From: Chiridota heheva
Taxonomy: Eukaryota > Echinodermata > Holothuroidea > Apodida > Chiridotidae
NCBI GenBank assembly: GCA_020152595.1
Contig: JAIGNY010000476.1
Location: forward strand, 1,109,001 to 1,173,000
DNA length: 64,000 nucleotides
Reading direction: 5' to 3'
The position numbers and the translations under genes are program-made. The notes beneath the pieces are model-generated. The model did no database searches. It was not told where the DNA came from and saw only the letters and a list, made by a program, of their open reading frames with translations. Each line of letters begins with the position of its first letter. The first letter of the stretch is position 1. Below are positions 11,168 to 24,578 of the stretch, piece by piece.

Positions 11168-12585
11168 AGGCAATGTGGTACACAGTTACCTATGAAATGA
11201 AATTACCCTTAATCTTGAATCTTCATTGAAACATTCATCGCAGGAAATGTGGTACACACTTACCTATGAAATGAAACTACCCTTAATCTTGAATCTTCAT
11301 TGAAACATTCATTGCAGGCAATGTGATACACACTTACCTATAAATGAAACTCTTCTTAATCTTGAAACATTCATCGCAGGCAGTGTGGTACACACTTACC
11401 TATGAAATGAAATTCCCCTTAATCTTGAATCTTCATAGAAACATTCATTGCAGGCAATGTGATACACAGTTACCTATGAAATGAAATTCTTCTTAATCTT
11501 GAAACATTCATCGCAGGCAACATGAGATGTACCTCCGCTTTCCGTTTAGTATGCACTGCAGCCGCCGATTTTGGCCAAAATCGACAGTTGCACATCACAC
11601 GCCTCGCCAGAGCAAGGGCAACCCAATATGATATCATTATTTGCTTGGCTTGGCGCAGCTAGGATCTGATTACATTGCCAACTCGCGCGAGTGTAATATG
11701 ATGCCTCTATCTGATGCACGTTATTAATGGCCCTATGATAGCATACTGAAAGGAAAGAGCTTGCACACTTAATGAATATGGTACACACTTAGCTATGAAA
11801 TGAAATTCCTCTTAATCTTTAATCTTCAAAGAAACATTCATCACAGGCAATGTGGTACACACATAGCTATGAAATGAAATTCCCTTTAATCTTGAATTAT
11901 TGAAGCATTTATCGCAGACAATGTGGTACACACTTAGCTATGAAAGAAATTCCTCTTAATCTTGAATAATCATTGGAACATTCATCGCAGGCAATGTGGT
12001 ACACAGTTACCTATAAAATGAAATTCTTCTTAACTTGAAACATTCATCGCAGGCAATGTGGTACACACTTAGCTATGAGAGAAATTCCTCTTTATCTTGA
12101 ATAATCATTGAAACATTCATTGCAGGCAGTGTGGTACACAGTTACCTATGAAATGAAATTACCCTTAATCTTGAATCTTTATTGAAACATTCATCACAGG
12201 CAATGTGGTACACACTTACCTATGAAATGAAATTCCCCTTAATCTTGAGTTATTATTGAAGCATTCATCACAGGAAATGTGGTACACACTTACCTATGAA
12301 ATGAAATTCCCCTTAATCTTGAGTTATTATTGAAGCATTCATCACAGGAAATGTGGTACACACTTAGCTATGAAATGAAATTCCCTTTAATCTTGAATGT
12401 TCATAGAAACATTCATCGCAGGCAGTGTGGTAGGTACACACTTAACCTATGAAATGAAATTCCTCTGAATCTTGAATCTTCATAGAAACATTCATCGCAG
12501 GCAGTGTGGTACACACTTAACCTATGAAATGAAATTCTTAATCTTAAATTATCATTAAAGCATTCATCGCAGACAATACAAAACT
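11168..12585. repeat. ~74-bp tandem satellite, interrupted once
   Basis: Units start AGGCAATGTGGTACACA and continue with TTACCTATGAAATGAAATT, TTAATCTTGAAT and ACATTCATCGC; successive starts at 11168 and 11242 give a 74-bp period. Units vary in length through internal deletions. The array is broken by a non-repeat block at about 11521-11776. Confidence 0.92.
11521..11776. other. GC-richer insertion within the 74-bp satellite
   Basis: About 255 bp with no resemblance to the satellite unit. It carries GC-rich words (GCAGCCGCCG, TCGCGCGAG) and the palindrome TTTTGGCCAAAA. The satellite resumes directly after it. It could be a small mobile insertion or the original single-copy sequence around which units amplified. 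No coding signal is seen. Confidence 0.6.
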
Positions 12586-12589
12586 TTCC

Positions 12590-15500
12590 CATTTGATGCT
12601 GTAATGTCTTGATAATTCTGTTAGGCCTAATATGTAAATAAAATGTAGGCCTTTGATGTAAATTTCAGATTTCACAGAAATTTATTTTATTTTGTTAAGT
12701 CTTATATATCTCCTTCAATGTAAATTTTAGATTTAAGAGAAATTTCAGTCTGATACAAGAAAACTTTTAAATGATGTAATAAAGGTATCGTGAATTTACA
12801 CTACCATAAAGGCTAGGCAAAAAGCATTAGCAGTTACACAAAGGCAGAACCTATACTTGTCAATTGAGTCCTAGGCTAGCTAAGCATGTAGGTTACCTAG
12901 GTAACGCATATACCTTAGTGACCAAGATGAATATACCTACCATCTGCCAACTTAGGCATTCTTACCATCTGCCTGTTTTCCATAACTTTTTTTTAGTTTG
13001 ATGAAAACTCAGATTGTTCTAGGAAATTTTTGGAAACAAAGATAAATACAACAGGCAAATATTCCTGAAGCAGGCATAGACCAATATCTGTCTCTCTGTA
13101 TCATGTTCAATGTTGTTAGAGAATGTTAGGACAAGTAAACATATTATGACGATCAGCTGATTGATCAGCTGATTAAACAGCTGTATGGGGTTATGGAGTA
13201 CAATGGAATCACCCAAATTTGCAAATTCCGTTACATTTTTCAAGAATTTTAAGTAAGTATTGTTTGATATTGAAATTAAGATGAGCATAATGTAAGTGAT
13301 TGTTTCTTTCATGAGAGTCAAACTTAGGAAATGCAAACAAAGACAAGAAATTCAGAAATATTCTTGCACACACCTCAAATACCTGCATTGTGCCAAATGA
13401 CACCTAAGGCCTCCACACAATGCTCCACTCAGTCGTGCATGTTGCGGCAATCTTCATCACACTCCAGGTTCTGCACCCTTCCTTGTATCTTTCTTTTTCA
13501 ACAGTTCTCCTCCATGTTGTGTGGGGCCTCCCTATTCTGTGTTGGGCCTCTCTATTCTGTGTTGGGCCTCCCTATTCTGTGTTTGCCATCAGGTGCCAAT
13601 GTGAGAGCTGTCACACAGTTGTTCTGTCCATGTCTTAAAATATGACCAATTTACTTCGCCAAGAGGGGTTTCTTACAATTAGCCTATTATGATTGTCATA
13701 ATCAAGTAATAAGTGATCAATGTGAATCAAAAAAATTACATGCAAAAAATGCCTTTCCTTCCATATATCAAAGTTCAGATACTTTAAATAACAACCTTTA
13801 TTCTCAGAAACTGAAAATTCTCTCTTAAAATTCAATGTCTGTAATTTGACACTCCTCTGCATCTCCAAGTGAGCACAAATAATTCCTAGGCCTGTCAATG
13901 TGCTTCCTATTAAGAAAATATAATCGTTTTCTCTAATAACTTTTCAAGGTGCAAACGAATGTGCATCACTTTTTCTGCTAGGCTTAAAGTTTGTCATTTT
14001 TGGATTGCAGGAACTCGGCATTTTATTCCATAGCATAGCCTTTGCTACAGAAAAAGGTTTTCACTTTTTTCTTCTACTTTGTGAGTTCAGACTTACTTTA
14101 ATGATCTTTTTCTTGTGGTTTTAAGCGAAAAACTCATCAAAAAGGGCATGCAATACCTAGTTTATTTCAACAAGGAGCTATTAACTCACTTAACTGCTCC
14201 ATGATATTATCAAGGAACCACCCATCTGACCAAATATTTAACATAGCATGGAAGGGCCAAGCAAATAATAATACTAATACAAAAAAAGATACCAGCTGAC
14301 TACTTAACAGGATATCAGCTACTTATATCATGGAGTTAAAAAAGAACTCCATGCTTATATGTACTATCAGTCACTGCAAGTTGTGACCCTCTACATCAGT
14401 GCAGAGTGGCATTAGTACAGAGCTAGTGCATGAAAATGAGTACTTGCCTCTTAAATTGGCTGAGTATGAATATCATAAAATGTACTTTAGTACTACAAGT
14501 CTGCCTGCAGTTTATAAAGCATCTGATGTTTTTGTAGAGAAATCTCAGACATAACCAGTTTTGCTAAAGAAAATTGCAAGAAGATAAGTTGTAATAATTA
14601 AAATGAATTAATATCTATTCTTAATTGCTGTATCATTTTGTGATGGAAGAAATTTGCAATTAAAAGGTGATATTATCAGAGAGAAACTTCAGATAAACAA
14701 GTATGTTTTAAACCGTATTTTGTGAAAGTTTGAGAAAATGATTGTTGTTGTCTTTGTAGCCAACATTCCTAGCCTGGTAACCTCATTTATCTATTATTTT
14801 AAAGTTTTTATATCTATGCAAGTTGTTTTTCGACATAATTTTTTTAGTTAAAAAATCATACATTTGAATAATATGGATTTGACAGTGTCTGATTTAATAT
14901 TGTGGAGTATCTGTAGATGATGTATAATTAGCGTTGATCACCCTTTCTTTCCTCCTTAAGAGAAGTTTGGAAGTTATCCAAAAACAATAAAAAACAATCA
15001 GTTCAGCACTTCCAAAACATTTTGTCACAAGTGCGTATTATTGATACCATCTCCAAGATAAAGTGCTAAGTCACAAGTACTCAGAGTAATGCAAAAAGTA
15101 CAAAGTAAAGTAAAATGCCTCTGATGGCTGTGGAAGCATTTCCCCAGCTGGGTCAGTTCTGCCCCACCCTGATAGCAGCAGTAACCGGAGATGTCACCAG
15201 CAAAAGATGAACAGGTAGACCCCAAATAAACTTCATCCCCGACATCCTTTTTCATCAAAAAATTTAACCGGACAGGATGGTTGGGTCAACAGTTTTAGTA
15301 ATATTACATCCTAGGTGGCCCAAACGTCTGAAGAGAGTGCAGCTGTACAACAGCATGTCTGTTAGGCAATGCCGCAACTGCGATTGTGTCATCATGGAGA
15401 CCTTATATATTATACACATCTCATTGTATCTCTTTCGTTGCTGTTAATGTTAAGGCAGGACAGCAGAGGTTGCTTCTTACCACAGAGACCTTGTACTCTG

Positions 15501-17370
15501 GTCGCAAATCTTGACACTTCCAAATGAAAATTGAACTATTCCCGTCTGTTAACACAGAGCTACCAGAGAGCAAAAAACGTGCATACACTGCACAGATGAT
15601 ACAAGTGCCGAATCACCAATGACATCGTTAAATTATTGGCCAGTTTAATTGCAAATAAACCTCTCCCATGTGATTACAGGAATAATACCATACCAATTTG
15701 AGAATAGCCCACATAAATAAAGAAAACAAAACTGAAATAAACCCAAATGACAGAGGACTACTTTCAAGTAGATCACAATGTTCTGTTCAAGGATACCCAA
15801 AAAAAAACACAAGATGAACAAGTTACGCCCCAATAAGCCTCATCCCGACATAATGTATTTGACGCAATAAGTGCCCATGCTCTAATAAGCGTCCATGCTT
15901 ATAATGCCCCCCAACATTTTTAAATGTGAAATGGCAATTTTATTTAGGGTTTGACATTTATGATGGTTTTTGTATGACTAGAGCCAGCTTATGTATGTAT
16001 AGTGCTAGTGCACTTCGAACACAACTGTATGCATATTCTGAGCATGGGTGCTTATTATGTAAACACTCAGGCATTTAAAATGGCACAATTCTATTTTGTA
16101 AGCACCCAAGGGTGCTTATCATGTCAAATCCAGTAATCAAAGTAAAAAGTAAATTTGAAAACATTTATCCAATGTATTTTGTGCGTAAATAACCTTATTT
16201 ATGTGTGTACAGAGCATTAAAAATGTGACATCTTTTTGATAGCATGAAACCATACGCATTTAGTGAAGGTTAATGATAGTCAACATGTACTTTACATTTA
16301 GCCATATAAATTCTTTATAAAGATGTTAAAGCATTGGTTCCTTTCATGGTGTAACTTATTAACTTTACACAAGAAAGAAATCATGTTTAAATTTTGAGCC
16401 AACATTTTGCACAACATGAAAGCAAAAATGATAATTTACTCCGAGCTCAAGCTTACGCTCCTTGTTTTATTAAACATTTTTGCAAAATAAGATGCCTTTT
16501 TTTTTTATTGTAATTAGTAAGTTTCTTCTATGCATCTTTATATTATTCATTAAGAACTATCAGAAAACATTGTTTGTTTTTAATTGTTCACATTTTATAA
16601 ATGCCAGTCTTTTACACTGAAATATATTCCATGCACATTTGTTTGGAGATTTTCCTATAGATGCCAAAGTTTTCTTATTATTCCTTATTGCATTTGGTAG
16701 AAAGTGTTCTCAACATGGTATGCAAGTAAGTAGGGTTTTCATCAATATATTTAATTTCAAGTGGAATAACCATATTATATGTACAAGCCCACCTCGATTG
16801 AATTCGATATTCATGTAAATGATTGACTTATGAACATTTTTTTAGAACTTGCTCAATGATGAATGATATAAGGGTGAAGTAAATTATCCTTTACAATAAT
16901 TCCAGATTTGGATTATATCAAACTTATATCCAGCTTGTATCGGGGATAATAAGGTCTGATCTAGCCAGATATAATCTTTATTAAATGCTCGTTTGATATA
17001 CAAATCAAGTTTATATCAAGATATATTAATTTGTATTAAGTTATATCTGCCCAATTCTTCAAAATCAAATCCAGATTTGGATTTGATATAAATCCCCTAC
17101 CTGGATATTATGTTTTTGTTGTGAGATATCATTTGGTTAGAAGAGAACTAAATTATTGAGAAGCAACAACTTTGATCTGGATTACCAGTTTCTGTTCTGA
17201 GAATTGTTATATGATCTGCATCTTAACTGCCCATCAAATTAAAGAACTATTGTATTTTTTATTGTCTGTTTTGAAAAGTAATTTTTAATTGCAATGTCCT
17301 TTGCAAAATGTTTACCTTCTTTAAGATTACCCTGCATCACCACAATCCTTAGGGAAAATCATACTTATTT
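12590..17370. other. Long stretch without supported genes
   Basis: AT-rich DNA with short open frames. The only structure I see is a 20-bp unit repeated three times at about 13523-13582 (GGGCCTCCCTATTCTGTGTT). No exon with matching splice sites was convincing. Confidence 0.45.
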
Positions 17371-17379
17371 GTATGATAG

Positions 17380-17388
17380 ATAGATATA

Positions 17389-17435
<47 letters not shown>

Positions 17436-17500
17436 GATATATACATATATATATATATATACACATATAGATATATACATATATATATATATATACTGTG
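17380..17500. repeat. TA-rich microsatellite with ATAC/ATAG interruptions
   Basis: Alternating TA run with several ACATAT and AGATAT interruptions. The Tyr/Ile open frame across it is low-complexity noise. Confidence 0.95.
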
Positions 17501-18840
17501 TGTAGTTATTGTACAGAAAACATTCTATATTTGGTGTATTTATGATGGAAAGAAGTTAAATCTTAATCCAAATATTCTTAATTTCCTCCTATGTAAAGTT
17601 TCCCTGATTGAGATGTGTCAGATGACGTTTAAAAGATATTTGTATTTCAATATTGTTCTGTAGAAAGATACTATCTTTTGGTGGTTTAATGGATGCAAGT
17701 TTTATGGATGCAAGTTTTATGGATGGAAGCTTTAAATTTAAAATTATTTGATTATAAAATATATATTTTTTTTTTTGGAATGGCTTGGATAAGTATTAAT
17801 AAATTAGTACATTAGTAAAGGGAATATCAGATTAATTACATGAGTAATACAATGATATCTTTTGTTATTGTTTTTTCTTCTACACATTACAATGTAATTA
17901 ATGATCATACCAAGAAAAATTGTCAATTTTTAAAATGTAAACATTTCAAATACAGTGAGTTTGAAGGCAATCTTGTTTACTGGGATAAAATCTTAAATAT
18001 TGCGGACCCCAGATAAAGCCATGCCCCTCAGAAACATGTAGTGCACTAACTTGCAATAGGTCGAGAGGAGATTAAGACCCCCACCCTTAGAGGGGGTACA
18101 ACAACCCTCACCCTTAGAATGTGAGGGGTATTTTTTTTTAATCTTAAAATGGGTCCATCCTTTTCAGTGGAAATTCTGTCAATTATAGCTCAAACATTTA
18201 GGGTAAGACCCTTCTTAAGAGGCTTTGACCCCCATTTGGAAAAGTCTAGATCCTTTCCTGCTTTTGAAGTGACAGCTCTACAATATGCTGAAATGAACAT
18301 GTTCTGTTCCCAAACATTGTTCTATGTGCTGTCATTACCATTACTGTACCTCAAACTTTCATGGATGAGCAACCTGTGGAAAATAATTACTTCTGATCGC
18401 ACCTTTAGCCAGAACTGTACGTAAGGGGGGGAACAAGCACGCTTAGAGGGGGCACTTGGGCAGATTCTCCATATACCCTTGTGTCATATATTTTTTTGTT
18501 TAATCTTAAGGGGTCCAGATACCTTCGCAAGGGGGAAAATGGCCACCCCATGCTGGGTGTTATGGACATGGTTGTGAATGTCCAGTATTCTTTCCACCAG
18601 GAATGTTCTTTTACACCTACATTTTTGGGGCAGGAGGGGGGGGGGGGGGAACACTCTTCAGAGGAAACCTGAATGATAATTAACTGGCCTAAATCCCATC
18701 TGAAACCAGATTAAATAACATTGAACATGATCAAATCTAGAAATAGCAAATAGTCCCAGAACTTATTTTACAGCAACTTTGCATTTAATCCGGATTAAAT
18801 CATCTCTCAAGTTTTTAAGAGGGGGTACGTAGGAAAATAA

Positions 18841-18912
18841 GTGTTTTTGTTTGATGAGGGCTTAACAGCATCACGACAGTAAGGGTCAAATTGTGCCTGC
18901 GAAGTTGGATCA
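18841..18912 (-). mobile_element. LINE 3'-tail fragment
   Basis: Read on the minus strand, this contains GGCACAATTTGACCCTTACT and GTCGTGATGCTGTTAAGCC. It is a diverged version of the 3' end of the LINE at 125-1812 (tail GGCACATTTGACTCTGACTG). It is very short, as for a severely 5'-truncated insertion. Confidence 0.6.
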
Positions 18913-20077
18913 TTCCAAGTAGTGAGAAAAGAAAACAGGGAGATTGAGATAAACATGGGAACTAAAAGCCAGAAAGCTGAGATTGATAGAGGAAGTGCAT
19001 GGGTGAAAAAAACCAAAGTAGAGAGAGGGGGGGGGGGGGTGGGAGAAGGAGGACTAATTATTGTTGTAGAGGGAAGCATGATGAAGGAAGGCGATACATT
19101 TTATCCGGAGGCTTTTTCTGGAAGAGCTCGGCTATTGAGTTGTGGGGAGCGAGGGAAGCTTTGGGAAGGTTGTACAAGTGCAGAAAGCAAGTCACAAACA
19201 TGGTTAATCTGGAATGGTTATTTTCTCTGGAGGGACTAGAACCTGAATTCTGGTGAGATGTTTTTTAAAATATTTTTATGAGGGTTCCTTTATTGGTTTT
19301 CCCTCCTGGAACTACTCTTCATAAACACCTACTAGCAGATGTCAAATTTCTGTTTTTTAATTTTTATGATGATATGAGTGCAGTTCCATCATGTAAAAGA
19401 ACAAATGATTGGATAGGAAGAATATTTCTTTAAAAATTTAAAATATCACAACAGAAATGACATCGTAAATAGTATACACATTACTTTTGTGTCTCTATTT
19501 GCTACACACTTTAGCAATTAGATTAGTAACCTAACAAATCTCATATCTATGAAAGTTAAATAAGGAGTTAGATGAGACTGCAATTAGTTCTTAACATACT
19601 TTCTTTAACTTATTTGAATGTTCCGATTGGGAATGAATCTTACTCAGATATATCTTTCTAGATAATTTCTTAGGTTTAACTTTTTGATATTGAAAGAGCA
19701 ACTCCTTAGATTTCATAGTTATTATTTGAAAATATGTAAATAGAATGTATTCCAATTTCACAAAATTAGGTCAAAGCATGCATCCTTCAAGATAATGAAA
19801 GAGATACTATAACATGACCATATGACAACAATAATGTAGATGTAATTTAAGTGGACATGCAAATCAGGATCCACCAATCAGTGTAGAATCAACATGGTTT
19901 GAAAACTTCTGGTATAGAGTGCATTCCGACCTACATTTCAGTCTCTTAGACTAAGATTATTATTAAAACTATGACGGTTGATTTGAATCAGTAATTGTTC
20001 ACAAAAGTTTAAGCATCAGTCTCTGTTTAGTCATCCTCTAACAATACAGTGGCTTTTTAGCAGACCAATTACACAAA

Positions 20078-20260
20078 TTTGGCCTTTTTAAAACTCCTTT
20101 GGCCTTTTTAGAACCCCTTTGGCCTTTTTAAAAAACCCTTTGGCCTTTTTAAAAAACCCTTTGGCCTTTTAAAAACCCCTTTGGCCTTTAAAAAAACTCT
20201 TTGGCCTTTAAAAAAAAAACCTTTGGCCTTTCTAAAACCCTTTTTAACCTCTTTGGCCAG
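20078..20260. repeat. 20-21 bp tandem repeat (GGCCTTTTTAAAAACCCTTT)
   Basis: About nine units with starts at 20081, 20101, 20121, 20142, 20163 and 20183 onward. They vary mainly in A and T run length. Confidence 0.93.
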
Positions 20261-20269
20261 TAATTTTTC

Positions 20270-21500
20270 TCAGCTACCGACCAAGTTTTATTCTGTGTGC
20301 AATATTAATATATTTATAGTTGATTCTCACTATTTATAGATCTTAAATCTGGCCTATCTGAAGCTCCACACAGTGTGTTGTATTGGTTGTTTTTATCATC
20401 ACTGAACTGTTACAGATATTTTCTGCAGGTCAATAAAACGTCATAGCAGTTAGATTTTGCATGCAAGAGAGATTACTCATTTCGGAACCTAATCTCCTCT
20501 TCAACTCATTTTTCTATGTAGAACCTGTTTGGGATTTTTGTCGGTCAACAGATTTTCAAAAGATTCTTGGTTGGTAATCTGGATGACCTGGCATTACCCT
20601 AGATGGTAATGTCTGGTCACTATAATACTAATTATTTCTCGTTTTGGTACCAAAAAAATCTCAACTAGAATGATGGCGCTTAGACAAAGGTTCAAACTTG
20701 CCACATAATTCACAATGCCAGATAAAATTTGAATCCTTCATTTTCAGCATTGTACATTAGTACAGACACTGCTTAAAAACTTGTCGGTGCAAATTTCAGA
20801 CTTCTTCTGATATGCATCATTCCACAAGATTAACTTTGCTTCATCTTTGCTTCGAAGGACATTTCATACTCCTTGGGAGATGTTGCTCCCCTTAATGAAA
20901 ACTCTTTTGTGTTGGGTGAAATCAATCACATGCATGGTTTATTGATCACCTAGCTTGTATGGAATGTTGACCAGATCACAGTTTTGTGGTTTGGGGAAAT
21001 AAAGAAAAAGATAACCTTTAGTTCGACCAGCTCGCTCTTTATAAGGGCCGGTCAAGTGTTCCTGCTTTTAAGCAAAGCCATTTTCTAATGATCCAATATT
21101 TTATATGATATTGACAGCAGCATCCAAAATGTTCTTACAAACACGTGATTGATAGAATTCTGAATTAACACATTTGAGTACAAAAAATACCCACACATGC
21201 TCTTCATTCACAACCAAACTTGATTGCATTTACCTTAGGCAAGATCCTTCTAATACTCCTTACTTGTCATGTTTAAAACCCTTCAAACCACATCCGATGA
21301 AATTTCCAAACATTTAAAAAGGTGATTATAATGTGATTTAAAATCTCTGTACATCTTATATGACATGTTTAAAGCTTAACTACATTATACATTTCAATTA
21401 AAACATCTTTTTATCTACAATTTGTGATCATCTGATAAAAACGTTTCATTTTCAAAAAAAAACTTTGGTAACATGAAAATGATAAAAGAATAAGTATAAG
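20270..21500. other. Non-coding stretch between two minisatellites
   Basis: No exon, RNA gene or repeat unit recognised. The open frames are short and uninformative. Confidence 0.4.
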
Positions 21501-21514
21501 TTTACTTAAAGGAT

Positions 21515-22505
21515 AATTGTAATTAAAGGAGAAGTTTGGTTAAAGGATTAGTTTGGTTATAGGATCAATTGGTTAAAGGATAAGTTTGGTTATAGGATCA
21601 GTTGGTTAAAGGATAAGTTTGGTTATAGGATCAATTGGTTAAAGAATAAGTTTGGTTATATAATCAATTAGTTAAAGGATAAGTTTGGTTATAGGATCAA
21701 TTGGTTAAAGTATAAGTTTGGTTATAGGATCAGTTGGTTAAAGGATAAGTTTGGTTATAGGATCAATTGGTTAAAGAATAAGTTTGGTTATAGGATCAAT
21801 TGGTTAAAAGATAAGTTTGGTGATGGGATCAATTGGTTAAAGGATGAGTTTGTTTATAGGATCAATTGTTTAAAGGATAAGTTTGGTTATTGGATCAGTT
21901 GGTTAAAGGATAAGTTTGGTTATAGGATCAATTGGTTAAAGAATAAGTTTGGTTGTAGGATCAATTGGTTAAAGGATAAGTTTGGTGATAGGATCAATTG
22001 GTTAAAGGATAAGTTTGGTTATAGGATCAATTGGTTAAAGGATAAGTTTGGTTATTAGATCACTTGGTTAAAGGATAAGTTTGGTTATAGGATCAATTGG
22101 TCAAAGGATAAGTTTGGTTATTGGATCAGTTGGTTAAAGGATAAGTTTGGTTAAAGGATCAATCGGTTAAAGAATAAGTTTGGTTGTTTATAGGACCAAT
22201 TGGTTAAAGAATAAGTTTGGTTATAGGATCAATTGGTTAAAGGATAAATTTGGTGATAGGATCAATTGGTTAAAGGATGAGTTTGGTTATAGGATCAATT
22301 GGTTAAAGGATAAGTTTGGTTATTAGATCACTTGGTTAAAGGATAAGTTTGGTTATAGGATCAATTGGTTAAAGAATAAGTTTGGTTGTAGGATCAATTG
22401 GTTAATGTATAAATTTGGTTATAGGATCAATTGGTTAAAGGATAAGTTTGGTTATTGGATCAGTTGGTTAAAGGATAAGTTTGGTTAAAGGATCAATTGG
22501 TGGTA
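21515..22505. repeat. 33-bp minisatellite, about 30 copies
   Basis: Units read GGATAAGTTTGGTTATAGGA then TCAATTGGTTAAA. A unit start at 21611 recurs at 21644, giving a 33-bp period. Variants alternate CAATTGG/CAGTTGG and TTATAGG/TTATTGG in a pattern suggesting higher-order blocks. Confidence 0.96.
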
Positions 22506-23289
22506 CAATCTTGCTATTCAATAAATCATAACCATCAAAACTTTTTTAATCCAATCAATTAAGAAAACAAACTATACCAAATCAAGAAAATATTGTATCT
22601 TGTACCAGGGACAGGGATGTCAGATCCTCACTTTGGTGGAATTATGATATGAGCTCACCAAAGCAACATTTATGGTTGAAGAAAGCAAGGGCTACTGTAA
22701 GGTTTATAATTCGGAAATGTAAGATCATTTATACCATTTAAGGCAAATTTAAACATGTTGCTAAGTGGTTTTAAGCAGGTAATAAATATGGTTGAATCCA
22801 GACAAAGTATGCCAAAAGTAAAAACAATTGTTTAAATCAACCACGAAAATGATTTTCAAACACATTCTATGAGTACAATCTGACAAGTTGCTTCTTCAGA
22901 TACCCTTTAATTTTTACTTCTAACACTTGTTTTCTAACATTTCAACCCTACCATCTGCAAGAAACATTCATACTATCATTTCTACAGTGAAATGGAATAG
23001 ATAACATTGAAACTAACAACGACTCAAAACTTATTTTTCCCAAGGTGAAATAGTATTCTACGATCAACAAGAATATAAAACGTGCAAAAATGAAATCTTT
23101 CTGTTTTTAAAATTGTGTAAGAAACTTAAAAGCATAAATGGCAGTTTTTTAACAGTGGTGTAAAGACCTATAACTAGTTTTACGTTTTATTTACAGAGGA
23201 GTTGACATTGTTTTCTGTTATTTTCTAGTTAAGATGGAGCTACATGATTTATGATTTAAGTTAAAGTTAAATCCATACTATAGCCTTGA

Positions 23290-23845
23290 AGACTTATCAG
23301 GCTGTTGCTTATCCCTGGTTTCCTTAGCATAAGTGGATAACACACGACTCTCCCTCAACAGGAAGCCAGTTTATCGCAGGATAATTCCCAGCAATGCTGG
23401 TACTCATGGAACAGCTGAGTGGACTGGAGCAAGTAGAGTGAACTGGAGCAAGCAGAGTGAACTGAAGCAAGCAGAGTAAACTGGAGCAAGCAGAGTGAAC
23501 TGGAGCAAGCAGAGTGAACTGAAGCAAGCAGAGTGAACTGGAGTAAGCAGAGTGAACTGGAGCAAGCAGAGTGAACTTGAGCAAGCAGAGTGAACTGGAT
23601 GGAGCAAGCAGAGTGAACTGAAGCAAGCAGAGTGAAGTGGAGCAAGCAGAGTGAACTGAAGCAAGCAGAGTAAACTGCAGCAAAGCAAAGTGAACTGCAG
23701 CAAACTGAGTGAAGTGGAGCAAGTAGAGTGAACTGGAGCAAGCAGAGTGAAGTGTTGTGCTAAAGGACACAAAACAGCCCTCGTGGTGGGAAACTGGTAC
23801 CTATCGTATACCAGCATGATTCCTTAACCACTGCACCCTAATGAT
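23290..23845 (-). mobile_element. tRNA-derived SINE copy with an internal expanded minisatellite
   Basis: The two ends match the SINE-like repeat at 31785-32030. Near 23390 both have CAGCAATGCTGGTACT, and both end with GGACACAA..., a GGTACC block and CCTTAACCAC. On the minus strand the latter reads like a tRNA A box (GTGGTTAAGGA). Between these blocks this copy carries an expanded 19-bp array. Confidence 0.6.
23412..23760. repeat. 19-bp minisatellite inside a SINE
   Basis: The unit GAGTGAACTGGAGCAAGCA repeats about 18 times with A/G variants. Because 19 is not a multiple of three and the unit lacks stops on the minus strand, all three minus frames stay open with a repeating Leu/Ser/Ala pattern; none is a gene. 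Confidence 0.95.
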
Positions 23846-24040
23846 GATTTAGAGGTTGATAATTGCTGATCAGTTCAATGACTGACACAGCGTCAACGGT
23901 TAACAACAGGGATAGTGACGTGTTCACTGGTTGGAAAGGGGCTGCACTTTGGGAATTTATCATCACTAACAAGTCCCCGCCCCCACTCCCACCCCCACTT
24001 AACCATCAATATATCATATGTTATCTCCAATAAACTGTGT

Positions 24041-24578
24041 TAAAGGATTAATTCAGTGGTCATTCAAATTTATCATATATGAAAGAGGACTTCAAAAGAA
24101 ACAAAATGGTGAAGAAACTACTTCAAGATCTTATTCCGAAAGTGCTGTCTTATCTGTGTAAAAAGAAGTGACTTGTATACTATGGAAGGTTGGCACCCTC
24201 ATCCTCACATTCTTGACAATTGTGAATGTATTTTAAAAAGAAAATTTACTTTACTATTTGGTTTATTTTCCCTCAAACTTTTTTCAGGTGGTAAATTATA
24301 ATTACTCTTACTAGATTCTGTCTGACTACTTTCCTTACATATTCATGTTATTTATGCCACAAAATCGCACGACAAAATATGTTAGAATACAGAAAGACTT
24401 TGAGGGATCTGAGCATATGACATCACAACTACTGTAGTTTGCTTTCAGTCGTTTCTACACAAATGACACCAAACTTTAAACTTGAACATCTCCTTAACAG
24501 AATAAGATTTTTGAATGCTTTATTTACCATTTTGTTTCTTTTGAAGTCCTCTTTCATATAAGATGAAGTAATTCTTTA
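24041..24578. mobile_element. Foldback (MITE-like) element, copy 2
   Basis: The left arm begins TAAAGGATTAATTCAG and contains CATATATGAAAGAGGACTTC. The right arm carries GAAGTCCTCTTTCATATAAG and ends ATTCTTTA. It belongs to the same family as 8031-8574 and lies just downstream of the XNDC1-like gene. Confidence 0.75.
24519..24524 (-). promoter_or_regulatory. Possible polyadenylation signal for the XNDC1-like gene
   Basis: TTTATT on the plus strand gives AATAAA on the minus strand, about 390 bp after the stop codon at 24911. It falls within the foldback element, so the gene's 3' end may be supplied by the repeat. This is weak evidence only. Confidence 0.2.

Noticed and set aside
13331-13645. 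104-codon open frame with Cys-rich end
   Set aside because: Its Cys/Leu pattern comes from a three-copy 20-bp repeat; no other coding evidence.
18149-18424. 91-codon open frame as an exon
   Set aside because: No family resemblance and no convincing splice sites at its ends.
23324-23817. Three overlapping Leu/Ser/Ala-rich open frames
   Set aside because: A stop-free 19-bp repeat keeps all three frames open; not coding.
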